Positions 11,490-23,445 of a stretch of DNA of 64,000 nucleotides are shown here, piece after piece. Under the pieces are notes generated by a model. That model was not told where the DNA came from and did not search any database. It was given only the letters and a program-made list of their open reading frames with translations. The stretch covers positions 632,906 to 696,905 of the forward strand of contig GG745340.1 of assembly GCA_000151295.1 (NCBI GenBank), written 5' to 3'. This DNA is from Allomyces macrogynus ATCC 38327 (Eukaryota > Blastocladiomycota > Blastocladiomycetes > Blastocladiales > Blastocladiaceae). The position numbers and the translations under genes are program-made. Within the stretch, counting starts at the first letter, position 1. Each line of letters opens with the position of its first letter.

Positions 11490-14268
11490 ATGCCGTCCTC
11501 ATCGGAGACCGCGCCGCGCATGTTCCCGGCGGAGGACTTCAACGTCTCAATCTACGTGCCCGTGCACTACGAGTTTTCGCAGATCGAGTATGTCGCGCCC
11601 TTTTTGCAACAGTACCGCGGTGCGTACTTTGTTTCCGTGCAGAAGCGATGCGAAAGCGCGAGCACGCTCCTGGCGACCGCGGACTGACGGGTCCTCGCCA
11701 TACAGGAAGCAAGGTCTTTATTTACAAGTGGAATGGCATCCGCGACAAGATCACCGACTACTACCTGCGGTCGCCCGAGTACGCGGCCGCCGACCTGTCC
11801 GTCTACGACTTTTCGCTCAAGTACCTACTCAAGGCCATTCTCGACGAGCCCGTCGGCCGCAAAGTCGTGTTTCTCTTGACCACGTCCATGGCCTACTCGT
11901 TTGGCATCTACCAGCGCGACCTGCTGTTGGCCGTCAAGACAACGCTCGATGCCCTCGCCGAAGCCGAGCACAAGGCCGGGGTCGCGACGGGCGACGTGGC
12001 ACGGATCGCGCGGGCCGAGGAGATCAAGAACAAGGTGTGGGGAGTGTCGGTGATTGGGCATTGTCTGTACGGGTGCAACTCGTGCAAGGGCAACGACCAC
12101 AAGGTGCCCGTCTACTACACGCGGTTCGTGTCCGACTTGTCCCCAATGGGAGGCCCGCGGTTAGTTTCTCACGCTCGAAATGCTGCTTCTCCACCAGGTA
12201 CTTCAAGGGCAACATTCCGTACACGGTCGAGAGCGTCAAGGCGCAGTTCCAGCTGCAAGACAAGCCGATCCCGGTATTGTGCGCGCCGTCGACGGGCGAA
12301 ACGACGCTCCTGCAGCACCGCAACCTGCTCGAGTACCTCAAGAAGCTCCAGGACGAGGGCATTTACAAGTTCGTGTGGAAGTTCCACCCGGCCGTCTATG
12401 TACGTTTTATAAGTCCAGCAAAATCGTTCGCTGTCGGCGCGTTCAACTGACGAGCTCACCTCCCTCAGAACCCGCTCGGCTACGATGAGTCGGTCGAGTG
12501 CGACCGCATCGAAAAAGCCAACGTCGAATGGATTTTCCAGCACTTTGAGGTCACGCGCGAGGACGAGCCGTGCCTGTTGCCGTTTGTCGAGGCCTTCCCG
12601 ATCATCTTTTGCGACCTGCACTCGTCGGTGCCGTTCATCGCGTCCTACTTTAGCCCCAAGGCCATCGTGTGCTACTGGAACGACGCTGACTACGAGGTGC
12701 CCGCCGGCCGCGACCAGGCGTTCCTCGCCAACCTACACGTCTACCAGGAACTTGACGGGCTCGAACACATTCTTGCCGCCGACAAGGTGCCGAAAGCCAT
12801 GGGCGACCGCAGCTTCTTTTGGAGCCAGTACGGCCACGTCGACGGAAATGAGGTCGGCCGGTTCGCGTCGCTGTGCGGGTGGCCGCGGCAAGCCGAGTCG
12901 GAGACGGTTGTCGCGAATGGCAAGCTGGCGGTGGATTTGGCGCCGCTGTTCCGGCCGGCGCTCGCGGCAACGGTCCGCGCTTGGGACAAGATCTTGGAGG
13001 AGGCGCAAGAACTCAAGCGCACCAAGCCCGATCCGGGCGAGGACCCGGAGTGCGAGGTGAAGCTCGCGATGGGCCTGTTCAAGGACACGCAGCTGCACCC
13101 GCGGTCGAGCGTCACCAACGGCACGACGGTCTCGTCGACGCCGGGCACGGCCACGGCCGACCCGGCGCGCACGGTCAAGGTCATGTCATTCAACCTGTGG
13201 TGGGGCAGCGAAGGGTGCTACCGGACGGGCTACCTCGCCGGCGAGACGCTCGACCGCGCCGCGCCGTTCCCGGGACACGAGACGCGTCAGGACCTGTTCG
13301 ACAAGACGGCGCGCGTCATCTTGAACAGTGGCGCCGACGTGGTCGGGTGCCAGGAGTGCGCGTCGATTGCGCGCGACGACAAGAACCACGAGGAAGAGAT
13401 TGATCGTGGAGAACTCGGGTCGCGCATCAACAACTTGGCCGATCTCGCAGCGCGGTTGACGGCTCTCTCGTCCTCGGGCGACAAGTGGGTCGCCGTCGAC
13501 CAAGGGATCTTGACGCCCGGGAAGGGGTGCCGCAACCCGTGGGGCATTCTCACGCGCGTGCCCGTCGTGACCCAGTCGCCCAAGGGATTCGGTGTGCAGC
13601 TCGCGGCGACGACGACGCGGCCGGCGTTCTGGGTGTTTAACACCCACCTGCCGTACAAGCCCTACCAGCCGTACCAGGTCCAGCGGCCGCACATGATCCC
13701 GTATGAGGGCGCGCTGGCACTCACCAACGAGTGCGACGCCATCGAGTCGAGCACGGCATGCCGTGGCGCGCAGATTGACGCGCTCCTGGCTGATATTTCT
13801 GCCGCTGTCGGCACCGCGACGGATCCCATTTTCCTGGTCGGCGATTTCAACGAGCCGAGCCATCTCGACTGGACTAACGACGCAGTGATTGCGGGCGACC
13901 ACCCGCTGCCCGTCGCGTGGCCATCAACGACACGGTTTGCGGCGGCCGGGTTTGTGGACGCGTTCCGCACCGTGCGCCCGGACCCGGTGCGCGTCCCGGG
14001 GTTCACGTGGTGTTGCTACAATGAGGACCTGGCAAACGGGCGTGGCGACGAGGAGGGGTGGCGCGTGCACGGTGATGGCGCACGCGATCATCCTGACCGG
14101 ATCGACTTTGTCCTGGCGCAGCGTGCGCGGGTCCTGGACGTACAGGTGATTGGCAACGACACGTCATGCGGGACCGGGCGCAAGGTCGTGGGGCTCGTGG
14201 ACGTGGGCGTGCCGAATCGCGAGTGGACGTCGGACCATCGCGCGGTTGTGGGCGTGTTTGAGTTATGA
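11490..14268 (+). CDS. fusion: glycosyl/glycerophosphotransferase-like domain + endonuclease/exonuclease/phosphatase (EEP) domain
   Basis: Predicted join 11490-11619, 11706-12159, 12198-12399, 12469-14268 (861 aa). The C-terminal half (about residues 498-861) is an EEP-superfamily metal-dependent hydrolase. It has KVMSFNLWWG, VVGCQEC (Mg-binding Glu), FWVFNTHLP, FLVGDFNEPSHLDW (catalytic Asp/Asn), DRIDFVLA and TSDHRAVV (His base). The N-terminal part resembles the GT-B fold of CDP-glycerol glycerophosphotransferases: a CAPSTGETTLL nucleotide-loop-like strand near 221, a KFHP motif near 255, and CDLHSSVPFIASYFSPKAIVCYW near 307, which resembles the TDYSS-type motif. No signal peptide or TM segment is visible. 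Substrate unknown. The EEP call is firm; the transferase call is tentative. Exon frames close exactly, so the fusion is not an artefact of an open intron. Confidence 0.8.
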
Positions 14269-14424
14269 GTGACTGAAGATGGACGAGGACGAGACTTTTG
14301 ATCGCATTTGGATGCGTGGCCGGACTGATTGATGATGGTGAATAACTCGCGGCGGGAGGCGAAGAAATACAACCCCACTTCTGTTGCAGATGATGGACAA
14401 AGGTGGAAAGGAGGGAAACGATGT

Positions 14425-15448
14425 TTATGACGCCATTCGCAGTTTGTTCAACCTCGACAAGAGCTCAGGATCCTCCTTGACCTCCTCCTCGACGGGTGCC
14501 TGTGGGAAATAGGTGGCCCGTTAGTTTGAGTCTCGACGATCCTGAACGCCGAGACGACGATGCAACATACGTTGAGCTCGGCGCCGACCTTGCCGCCCTG
14601 GCCCAGCAAGCCGTCGGTCACCTCGAACAACACCTTCTCCACCTCTTCCTCGGCCTCGTCCTCGAGATCCTCCTCGTCGAGCCCCGTGATGGTGTCATCG
14701 ATCATTTCCTCGATGATGCCCGCCTAAAAACGGCACAAGAAAAGTCACGACCATGGTATCAGGAGCAAACCGATTTTGTTAATTCCGAATCAAGCGCGCG
14801 ATCGGCCATCGTATGGGCGAGCTCGGCAACGGACGGACCGACCTTCATCATTTCGCGCGACATTTCCTGCATCTGCGCCGAGATTTCTGGTAACTTGACG
14901 AGCCGGTTGACGACCTTCATGATCTCAGTACTCTTTTGCAGCGAGCCCGCGACTTTGAGCGTGGCTACACAAGGGAACGGCGCGAATTCGGGTGGTCAGT
15001 GACCACGATGCACACGCCATCCCTCGCATCGAGCCCACAGCAAACGGCCCCGCGTCGCGTACCGAGTTGGTGGCCGAGCTGCATGCTGACGGAATTGAGC
15101 TGCGCCTTGCTCGTGTGCAATCGCTGAATGACTTTGCGCGTGCGCACGATTTCCTTGGCGAGCGTTTTGCACACAGCCTTGTCCCCCTTCTTGGCCGCGA
15201 GTTGCAAGGAACGCTTGACCTTGGTCTCTTCGACCTGGATCGTGCGGATTTGGCGGTCCATTTGCCGCTCCTGTGCGCGAATCGACTGCCGCCACTTCTT
15301 GACCTGGAAACGCGAAGGGCGAGATGTTGGTCATGGTTCGTTCACGGCACGGGCGCGTCGATGGAGCAAGCAGCAGCAGTAGCAGCAGCGTGCGCACCTG
15401 CTCCTCGGGCGACTGTATTCCGAGCATGTTCTTGATGAACGCGGACAT
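14425..15448 (-). CDS. VPS24: ESCRT-III subunit Vps24/CHMP3
   Basis: Predicted complement join 15398-15448, 15063-15303, 14843-14964, 14571-14723, 14425-14499 (213 aa). CHMP3/Vps24 co-polymerises with Vps2 in ESCRT-III membrane scission (multivesicular bodies, cytokinesis). The basic first helices read [31 protein letters not shown], followed by [21 protein letters not shown] and [14 protein letters not shown]. The middle gives SLQKSTEIM and [18 protein letters not shown]. The acidic C-terminal half ([26 protein letters not shown]) leads to a terminal MIM1-like helix, [15 protein letters not shown], for Vps4 MIT binding. Five exons join in frame. It is convergent with the EEP fusion gene. Confidence 0.93.
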
Positions 15449-15904
15449 GGTGGGTCGGAGGCCAAACGAGGTGATGGGCGCGTATTGTTGTCCGGTGCGA
15501 GGATTTGTGCAGCGTGGGCTGGGTGCAGTGCGGCGGGTCGAGTGCAGATGGTGTCGTCAAGGTCGAGAAGAGCTTGCGAGAGCGAATGCCATCGACGTTG
15601 TCGTCGTGCCGGGTCGTTGTTGGCGATGGTAGGTACCGCCGGTACAGGCCGTGCAGCACGCGGCGAGCCAGCTGAACGCGCGCGCAGGGCCAGGTCCCCG
15701 ACTGACGTGGATGCAAGGTGGGCGAGCCGTTGCCCAAGACAAACTGCGCGCCCAAGCTGGCGACGCGGCTCGCCATACGACCACGGCCACGACCACGACA
15801 ACGACGACGACCGCGCGTGACCACGCTCTCTGGCCAGCCCGATCACGAACCGAAAACTCGTTGCAAGCCGTCCCGCGCGCCCGCCACGCTCCGACCGACC
15901 CACC
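15449..15904. promoter_or_regulatory. divergent promoter region, Vps24 / RRM protein
   Basis: About 455 bases between the start codons of two divergent genes; both promoters must lie here. It includes a run of CACGAC-type triplet repeats near 15779-15815. No TATA box was recognised. Confidence 0.4.
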
Positions 15905-17610
15905 ATGCAGGCCAACGTCGACCTCAGCCTGGAGGACCTGATCCGGCAGCAGAAAGCCGCTGCCGGCAAGCCGGCCGCACCAAAACCCGCCACGAAACCC
16001 CCCGTCAAGACCGCCAAGATGACCGAGTACAAGGGCGGCAAGGGCACCTTCACGAACGGGACTCCACCGAAGTCGGGACCCGGCAGCAGCGCTCGGCCGA
16101 GTACGCCCACCGTCGACCTGCGCCGCACGCTCAAGACGAGCGGGTCGCGCGTGTCGGGCAGCGGCAAGCCTGACGAACAGAAGTCCGTTGATTTGCGGCA
16201 GACGCTGTCCATGTCGACGAGACCGGCGAGGGCAGCGCAGGGCAAGGTCGCGTCGGCCGTCACGGACGACTTGCGGTCGGTGCTCGCGTCGCGCAAGTCA
16301 GGCCCGCATCATCATCCGGCACCGCACGCTGCGCCGGCGCAGAAGCAGCACCAGCAGCAGAAGAAGCAGTGGCCGAAGCAGGGTCCGGGCATGACCAAGA
16401 TTCAGGTTGTCGTTGGACCAAATGGACGGCGCGAAGTGCGCCAAGCAAGGTACGAGTCGTGTGGGCGCTTATGGCTGTATTGCTCTTAGCTGACCGCGGT
16501 TATGTTTCCGTCGGTGACAGAGAACCCGTGAAAATCTCGATTGTCAACGACCGCGTCGCAACACCAGAACCAGCACGACCAGTCCCGAACGCCGCACCAA
16601 CGGTTGTCCAGAGACCGACCCCGCTGTCGCTGTCGTTTGTCCCTGCTCCTCAACCGGGTCCACCAGTGCAGGAACCTGCTATCGCTCCACCACCACCCAC
16701 GCAACAGGTACGCGTTTGTCGCGCGCGCCGTTCCCTTTTCGAGTGCGCTAACTTGTCCTTTGCCCGCGAACCAGCGTCCCGGCTTGATTGTGATCCCTGC
16801 CCCTTCCTCATACTCGACCTACCCGCCGGTCATGCCACACCAGCCGTACCGGCCGGTCCACGTCTCTCTTCCGCACGGCATGCCGCACACCATGGCGCCG
16901 CCGACCATGGGCTATCATTCGACGGGCGCGCCGGGCTACCCGGGCCATTTCGCTGCACCGCCCGTTGCCGCGCCACCAGTTCCCGCACTCGCGCCCGCCC
17001 CGTTCGTCTCGCCGCCCACAATCGCAACGCCGGCGCCGGGACTCGGCGGGCTCCCGGTACACACGATCCGGATTGGCAACCTCCACCCGAAAACGACGTC
17101 GGACGAGCTGCGGGTGCGTTTGCGATTTTGCCTTGCTTGCGTGGCACCCCAGCTGCGAGTGATCTCGGCTGAGGCTCGACCCGGTTCCCATCCAGCGCCA
17201 CTTCTCCGACTTTGGCGAGATCATCGACGTGCAGCTCTTGTCGTCGCCCGAGGGCAAGCCGTTGGGGATCGCACTCATCTCGTACACGACCGAGACGGCG
17301 TGCTCGGCCGCGATTCGGCAGTTCAACAATATTCTCGTTGACGGTACGTTGCCGTGTTGCTCGAGCCAGGTGTCTCTCGAGGATTTCCCTGACCAAAGCG
17401 ATGACTGCAGGGTTCACGCTCAAGGTCGATTACCACAAGGTGCCGGCCACTTCGTCCAGCTCAACAGCGACCCAAAGCCCGCTCCCGCTCGCATCGCAGA
17501 CCCAGTACGTATTACCTACTGTTGGCTCGATTCTCCACCCATTAGACATGGTCGAATCTGACTTGGTTGCCGTCAATCTCACATCTCGTAGCTTGACCTA
17601 CCACCGATGA
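15905..17610 (+). CDS. RRM protein with N-terminal UBM-like motif (ALYREF/SKAR-like mRNA export factor)
   Basis: Predicted join 15905-16449, 16521-16707, 16775-17113, 17196-17343, 17411-17610 (472 aa). The N-terminus MQANVDLSLEDLIRQQK resembles the UAP56-binding motif that opens Yra1, ALYREF and SKAR/POLDIP3. Three DLR-type repeats follow (VDLRRTLKTS, VDLRQTLSM, TDDLRSVLASR), then a basic His/Gln-rich part and a long Pro-rich linker. A single RRM lies near the C-terminus: RNP2-like HTIRIGNL, DELRRHFSDFGEIIDVQLL, and a divergent RNP1 around GIALISY. The closest known architecture is SKAR. An optional last intron (17510-17591) would shorten the tail without changing the stop. RRM identity is firm; the export role is inferred. 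Confidence 0.78.
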
Positions 17611-17810
17611 TCGGGAGCTGGCCGAAATGGGATTCTTTAGGGAAGCAATTGCTATACATACAATTTCTTTCTTCATTTCTTATGCTACTCGTTGCAGTTC
17701 CTTGAATGGCACGTTGCTGTGAGCAGGTGAAAGATGTTGCCTTGCGATCGGTTGTGATGATGGTCGTCATGCTCGCGCGGCTGGCCTGCCGCAACGATCA
17801 GGCCACAACC

Positions 17811-20508
17811 ATGTCCACCGACTTGCTGCAATCGTTACTCAAGGTAATGAATGGAGCCAACGTCAACGCTCAAATCCCAACTGAGCCGGGAACAGCTGCG
17901 AAATAGTCGAGCCCCGACCAACGAACCGATGATCTTGCCCCGACTCGCTTCTGCAATCGTGTAGCTTCCGAGCACCGATGACGTCTTCGCCCTCCTTCAA
18001 GAACATCTACGCACGCGCGGTGATCCCAGTCTGCTCGAGGCGGTCAACGCTCTCGTCGGGGCACTGCTCTGCGAGCGAGTGGATCAGGTTGGTCTCCCTT
18101 CACTTCTCTCACCTGAACCGCTCTCTGAATGATATCGGGTGGACACTGATTGCTGTTTTCCGGGCTTTTCAAGACGGTTGTCGACAGCTTGTTCAAGAAA
18201 TTTCTCCAATTTCAGGCTGGCCTCAAGTCGCTCGATGATGCCCAGGCCAAGCTTGTGCAAGTGACCTTGACCCGCTTCCTGTTGGCCCGCGAAGATCTCG
18301 GAGAGTACAAGCGCGCAATCGCGTGCTTTGGGCCGTGGATGGCTGCCGGCCGGACCGCGCAGTAGATCACGTCCAATTTGGCGACACGGAACGCGGCCGT
18401 CGTTGACGACCTAGCGGCCAAGGTGCTTGCCATGTCAGCGCTATTAACGCTCAAGCTGCACGACCGGATCGACGCGGCCGCGTTGCAGCGCCCCGATGGG
18501 ATGCGCGCCAGGTGGAACGACCTCATGGCCAAGTTCACGACGCTGAAGTGGCAAGCGATCATGGGCTCGGCTGCAAATGCCGCCGACCCGGCGCTGCTCG
18601 ACGCGCTCGCCGACGAGCTCGAGTCGAACCACCACGAGCACAGCGTGATTCTCATGGACGCGCTCGCCGTGGCCATCTCGCCGGCCAACGTCGACCTGCT
18701 GCAACGCGTGCTCAGTACGGCGTGGGGTCTCGATATTGAAAACACGTCGGTGCCCAAACTGTTTGGCCCGCTCTACCGGTCGTTTTTGCGGCTACTCTTG
18801 CAGACCAAGTTTGTCGAGGCCGAGCATCTGACGGGGCTCGTGTGCGGTTACTTGGCCAAGATTCGCGACCTTAGCGAGGTCAAGCTGCACACGATGAGTT
18901 TGGCGCTCAAGACGCTGTTCCAGGCGCTTGCGAACTGGCCGGAAACCACGGTTCGGTACCTGGACAGCCGCTCGTCGAGTGGATCATGTTTGGGCCGTTG
19001 CGCGACCGCGACGAAGATCGCATTGAGATGGTGTGGATGATGAAGCTTGACTGTGATGAGGGGTACGTTTGGACTGGCTATTTTCCGGATTCTACTGAGT
19101 TCCGTCTCACTTTCTGACATGCCGATCAATGGGACATTCACGGACTACTCGGTGCGTGTCTACGCCAACGTGCTCGCGCTACAGCTCGCCAGCGCCCCCG
19201 GCGCTCAAGGATCCGACGCTCGACTACTTTGTGCGCCAGCTCGGCCGTGCGGAAATGTGCCCGGAGCTCGAGTTCCCGAACCAGCTCGTGAACCGACAAA
19301 AGGTCCGCCTGCTTTCGACGCTGCTCCTCGTCGTCCCGCTCATCGTCACCAAGACCTCGGCGCTGCGATACCTGCAACAATTTGCCCGGCTCATGGACCA
19401 AGAGTCGACCATGAACGTGAGGCAGTACTACGAGTGGCTGCTCGCGCGCATCGCGCTCGAGGACCCGGCTGCGTGCTAGTCATTTCTGTTCGCTGAACTG
19501 CAAGACTACAACACGCGGTCGCAGAAAATCACGTCGCTGCTCGTCGTCGCCGGGTACATGGTCCAGGCGCTCGGCCGGATCGGGTCCCCCGCCAACGTCG
19601 TCGCCACGGCCGAGGTCGTGTTCGCCGTCGTGACCCCGTGGCTCGCGACCAATCACTTTACCGTGCGCCTGCACACGCAGTGGGTGATTAGCCGCACGTG
19701 GCGGATTTGCGAGACGCACGAGAAGCACGACGGCGCACCGGTCGCGCTCAAGGCGCTGTTGGCGCGGCAGGACCTGGTCGCGCTCGTCAAGTTCATTCAA
19801 ACGAACCGCGACTCGACCAAGTTCCGCACCAAGTACATTGCCGCAAAATACTTGAACAATGACTTTGATCCGGTCGATGACTGGACGCTCACGTTTGTGT
19901 TTGAGCTGTTCCCGACGCTGTCGTCGGAGACGGCAAGCGACGAACACATTTCGGCGCGCGCGTTCCGCCGCGTGTTGCAGGGCGGGGACGTCAAGGTCGA
20001 CGTTGGCGCGGGCTGGCCGCGGATCAGCGCGCCCGAGCGTGTCTTCCACTTAATGGGGTCGCAGATAGAGGACGAGGCGCAGCTGAGCCACGGTGCCGAT
20101 CTGGTGGTGGACCAGGCGACGGGCGTCGTTGCGGACATGGCCACGAGCGCGCCACGAACCAAGAGCGGCCAGCCGAACGGCGGCAAGGGCAAGGGTAAGA
20201 ACAAGGGCAAGATCAAGTGCGATACCAAGGCACCTGCATCTGCTCAACCCGCCGAGGCCGCGATCCACGCCGACCAACCCGCCACGGGCCTCGGCGCCGT
20301 CCAGAACATGATCCGGTCGATCCCCGGCGCCGTGGGTGCCGGCCGTGCCGGCCGGTTCCAGTTCATTCTCTTGGCCGCAGGCAATATCATCGATGTGTGC
20401 ATTGAGATCCCGCATCTTGGGCTCACGCGGTCGCTCAATGTGCACAACAGCGCCGTGATCCTGATCTGGGAATACGTGCGTCGGCAGCTGCTCGCGCTCA
20501 ATGCCTAG
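17811..20508 (+). pseudogene. decayed TRM3/TARBP1-type tRNA (Gm18) 2'-O-methyltransferase
   Basis: Intact family members pair a long alpha-helical N-terminal part with a C-terminal SpoU/TrmD methyltransferase. Here exon 1 (17811-17843, MSTDLLQSLLK) and exon 2 (17965-18087) look normal, and helical repeats continue to about 20100. The tail [20 protein letters not shown] and [13 protein letters not shown] matches SpoU motif 3 of TARBP1. Damage is multiple. There are in-frame TAG codons at 18363-18365 and 19477-19479, and frame changes near 18945-18965 and 19170-19200 with no usable intron. About 100 residues are missing between GRFQFILLA and NIIDVCIE (near 20375), which removes motif 1 (catalytic Arg, NxGxxxR) and motif 2. 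It therefore cannot encode an active methyltransferase. Sequencing error could explain single breaks but not the motif loss. Confidence 0.72.
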
Positions 20509-20821
20509 TCGTGCGCACTTCACGGTGCCGCGTTCAGTTTTCTGTTTCGTATCGTCGTTCCTTCAGCCCTATATTTTCTGCCACCAAGACCATAAAACAT
20601 TCGTCTGTTTCGAGAAAAAGACCGGAGGGCAAGATGTTTCGGTCTGTCGTGGACCGGAGGCCGGGTGATCCAGCGGCCGGTCATGCAGAATGCCTTGACC
20701 TTGCAGCACGCGTGCTCCCGACAAGTTGCGCCAACCTGCTGCTGATCACACCTCATCACACACCAGAACCAAGCTCCTACCCCCCTGGGGACGCTCTCCT
20801 CGCGCGTCGGATCCCCGTACA

Positions 20822-20846
20822 TATAAACTGGACCTGCCCCCCCGCG
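20822..20846 (+). promoter_or_regulatory. core promoter of the aminopeptidase gene: TATAAA plus CCCCGCG box
   Basis: TATAAA at 20822-20827, about 75 bases before the start codon, followed by CCCCGCG at 20840-20846. The offset is 18 bases here; four other promoters in the window show 16. Confidence 0.7.
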
Positions 20847-20902
20847 CGCGCGTTATCTCCCCGACCTGCCCAACTCTCTGCAACGTTCAAACAACGACCA
20901 CC

Positions 20903-23243
20903 ATGGCCCGCATCTGCCCCGACGACCCCAACTCGTTTGCCAACACCGACGTGGCGCACACGACGCACATCGACCTGCACCTGCAAGCCGACTTTGACCA
21001 GAAGATCCTGCATGGGTCGGTCACGCTGACCATCGAGCTCGCCAAGGGCGCCGACGAGGTCGTGCTCGACACGTCGTTTATCGACATCCAGGGCGCCGCG
21101 CTCGTCAACGAAAACGATTGTGTCCCGCTCGAGTACGAGCTGCACGAGCGCGATGCCAAGTTTGGTTCGGCGCTGGCCATCAAGCTGCCCGAGGGCACGG
21201 CCGACGAGGACACGACTGTCCTGATCCGCGTCGAGTACGCGACCACCGACAAGTGCACGGCCGGCCAGTGGCTCGCGCCGGAGCAGACGGTTGGCGGCGT
21301 GCACCCCTACTTTTTCACGCAGTGCCAGGTGCGATCGCTTTCGCTCGCTTCTTTCTGGTCCTTGGGTGCCGGTGTGCTGATCTCGATTCGCTGTTGCTTT
21401 GGTCCCAATTCTGCAGGCGATCCACGCCCGTTCCCTGCTGCCGTGCCAGGACACGCCGTCGCTCAAGGTCACTTACTCGGCGTCGATCACGGTCGCGGCA
21501 CCGCTGCGCGCGCTCATGTCGGCGCTCCAGGAGGGCGAGTCGGACGTGTCGGAGCACGGCCTGCGCACGTTTGTTTTCCGCCAGCCGACCAAGATCCCCT
21601 GTTACTTAATTGCAATGGCGGTTGGCAACCTCGAGGGCATTGAGGTGGGCCCACGCTCGACCGTCTACTCGGAGCCCGAAATGGTCGAGGCCGCTGCCGC
21701 CGAGTTTTCCGAGGTAGAGAAGATTATCGAGGTCGGCGAGAAGCTCGTCATGCCCTACGAGTGGGGCCGCTACGACCTGCTCGTGCTGCCGTCGTCCTTG
21801 TGCGTATTTTTTTGACGTCGCGTCTTCTGATTTTGCGTTGCCCATGCTGACCGCTCCTATGTGCCCCAACCGGTAGCCCCTACGGCGGTATGGAGAACCC
21901 GTGCCTGACGTTTGTGACGCCGACGCTGCTGGCCGGCGACAAGTCGCTCGTCGATGTGATTGTTCACGAATTCGCGCACAGCTACGCCGGCAACCTGGTC
22001 ACGTCCAAGAACTGGCAGAACTTCTGGCTGAACGAGGGCTGGACCGTGTTTTTGGAACGCAAGTTCATCGCCGAGCTCCACGGCGAGCCGCACCGCCAGT
22101 TTGGCGCCATTCTCGGTCAGCGTGCACTCCGCGAGGCAATCGACCACTATGGTGAGGACCATCCGTTCACGTGCCTGTGGATCAAGCTCGACGGCGAGGA
22201 CCCGGACGATTCGTTCTCGTCGGTCCCGTACGAGAAGGGTTTCTCGCTGCTCTACTACCTCGGTATGTGATTTGTGCTGCTTTGTTGATCCCGGCCACCC
22301 GCGCACGCTTTCTCACACTTCCGTCTGCCACTGTAGAGCAACTGCTCGGCGAGGAGGCCTTTGCCATGTACACCAAGGCCTACTTCAAGAACTTTGCCGG
22401 CAAGTCCATCGACACCGAGGAGTGGAAGCAGTTCCTGTTCGACTTCATGGACCATTACTTTGGCCAGGAGAAGATCGACCTGCTCAAGAAGGTGGACTGG
22501 GACGCGTGGCTCCACCAACCTGGTCAGGTACGCACACACTCGCTTTCTTTCGACCTCGTCCACCACTTTCTGCGTCTGACGCTGTGATTTGACCCATCTG
22601 TAGCCGCCGGTCGCCAATCACTACGACGAGACGCTCGCTCGCCAGTGCATTGACCTGGCTGACCGCTGGGATGCCGCGCGCTCGTCCGAGGACGCGCTCG
22701 AGGAGTTTTCCGAGGGAGATATTGCCGACTTTACCTCACCCCAAGTTGGTCTGTTTTGGCCCTGCCAGTTTTCACTCTGAGTGAACGATGACTGACTGAT
22801 CACTGTGGGCTCCCGGTGTTTCTAGTCGTCTTCCTCGAGAAGCTCGGCGCCAAGGACCCCTTCCCGCACACGCACATTGCCAAGATGGACGAGCTCTACA
22901 AGCTCACCGACTCGCACAACGGCGAGATCCGTCTGCGCTGGCACACGATCTGCCTCCGTACGTTTTTCTTTCGATTTTTTCCGCACATTCTCCACCCCGC
23001 TAGTGCACCTCATTGACCAGCCGCGCCCGACTGTTTCCAGAGGCGAGCTACAAGCCCATCTACCCGCACGTTGCGCAGTTCCTGTCAGAGGTTGGTCGTA
23101 TGAAGTACGTGCGCCCGCTCTTCCGTCTGCTCGACAAGGCCGAGGACGGTCACGACCTGGCCATCGAGACGTTTGACAAGCTGCGCAAGACCTACCACCC
23201 GATTTGCGCGACCATGGTTGCCAAGGACCTGAACGTCGAGTAG
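20903..23243 (+). CDS. LTA4H: leukotriene-A4-hydrolase-type M1 aminopeptidase
   Basis: Predicted join 20903-21328, 21417-21799, 21877-22262, 22337-22527, 22604-22748, 22826-22957, 23041-23243 (621 aa; human LTA4H 611). This is a zinc aminopeptidase of family M1; animal members also hydrolyse LTA4, while fungal ones act chiefly as peptidases and epoxide hydrolases. Landmarks are [13 protein letters not shown] (substrate N-terminus site, about 270), [15 protein letters not shown] (HExxH zinc ligands, about 300) and [13 protein letters not shown] (third ligand Glu, about 322). [19 protein letters not shown] and the C-terminal armadillo-like helices, ending RMKYVRPLF and AKDLNVE, complete the match. 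All seven exons join in frame. Presumably cytosolic: no signal peptide. Confidence 0.94.
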
Positions 23244-23445
23244 AGGCTGTGGAGGTTTTGTTGCCGATTTCTCTTTTAGTCTGATACATTTTCTTTTTGA
23301 AACCGCTGCACAGCCGAGGCCAGCAACCAAGACATATGCGCGGACCTGCAAGTTGCTCGACGTTTCAATTTTCTCACGGCAACATTCGCCCGACCAGCAC
23401 GGAAATGACAGCGCCGCTATCACTCTCCACCCTCACTTCTCGCAC
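23244..23445. other. 3' flank of the aminopeptidase gene
   Basis: AT-richer sequence after the stop codon, running into the lipase fragment. Nothing else recognised. Confidence 0.4.
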
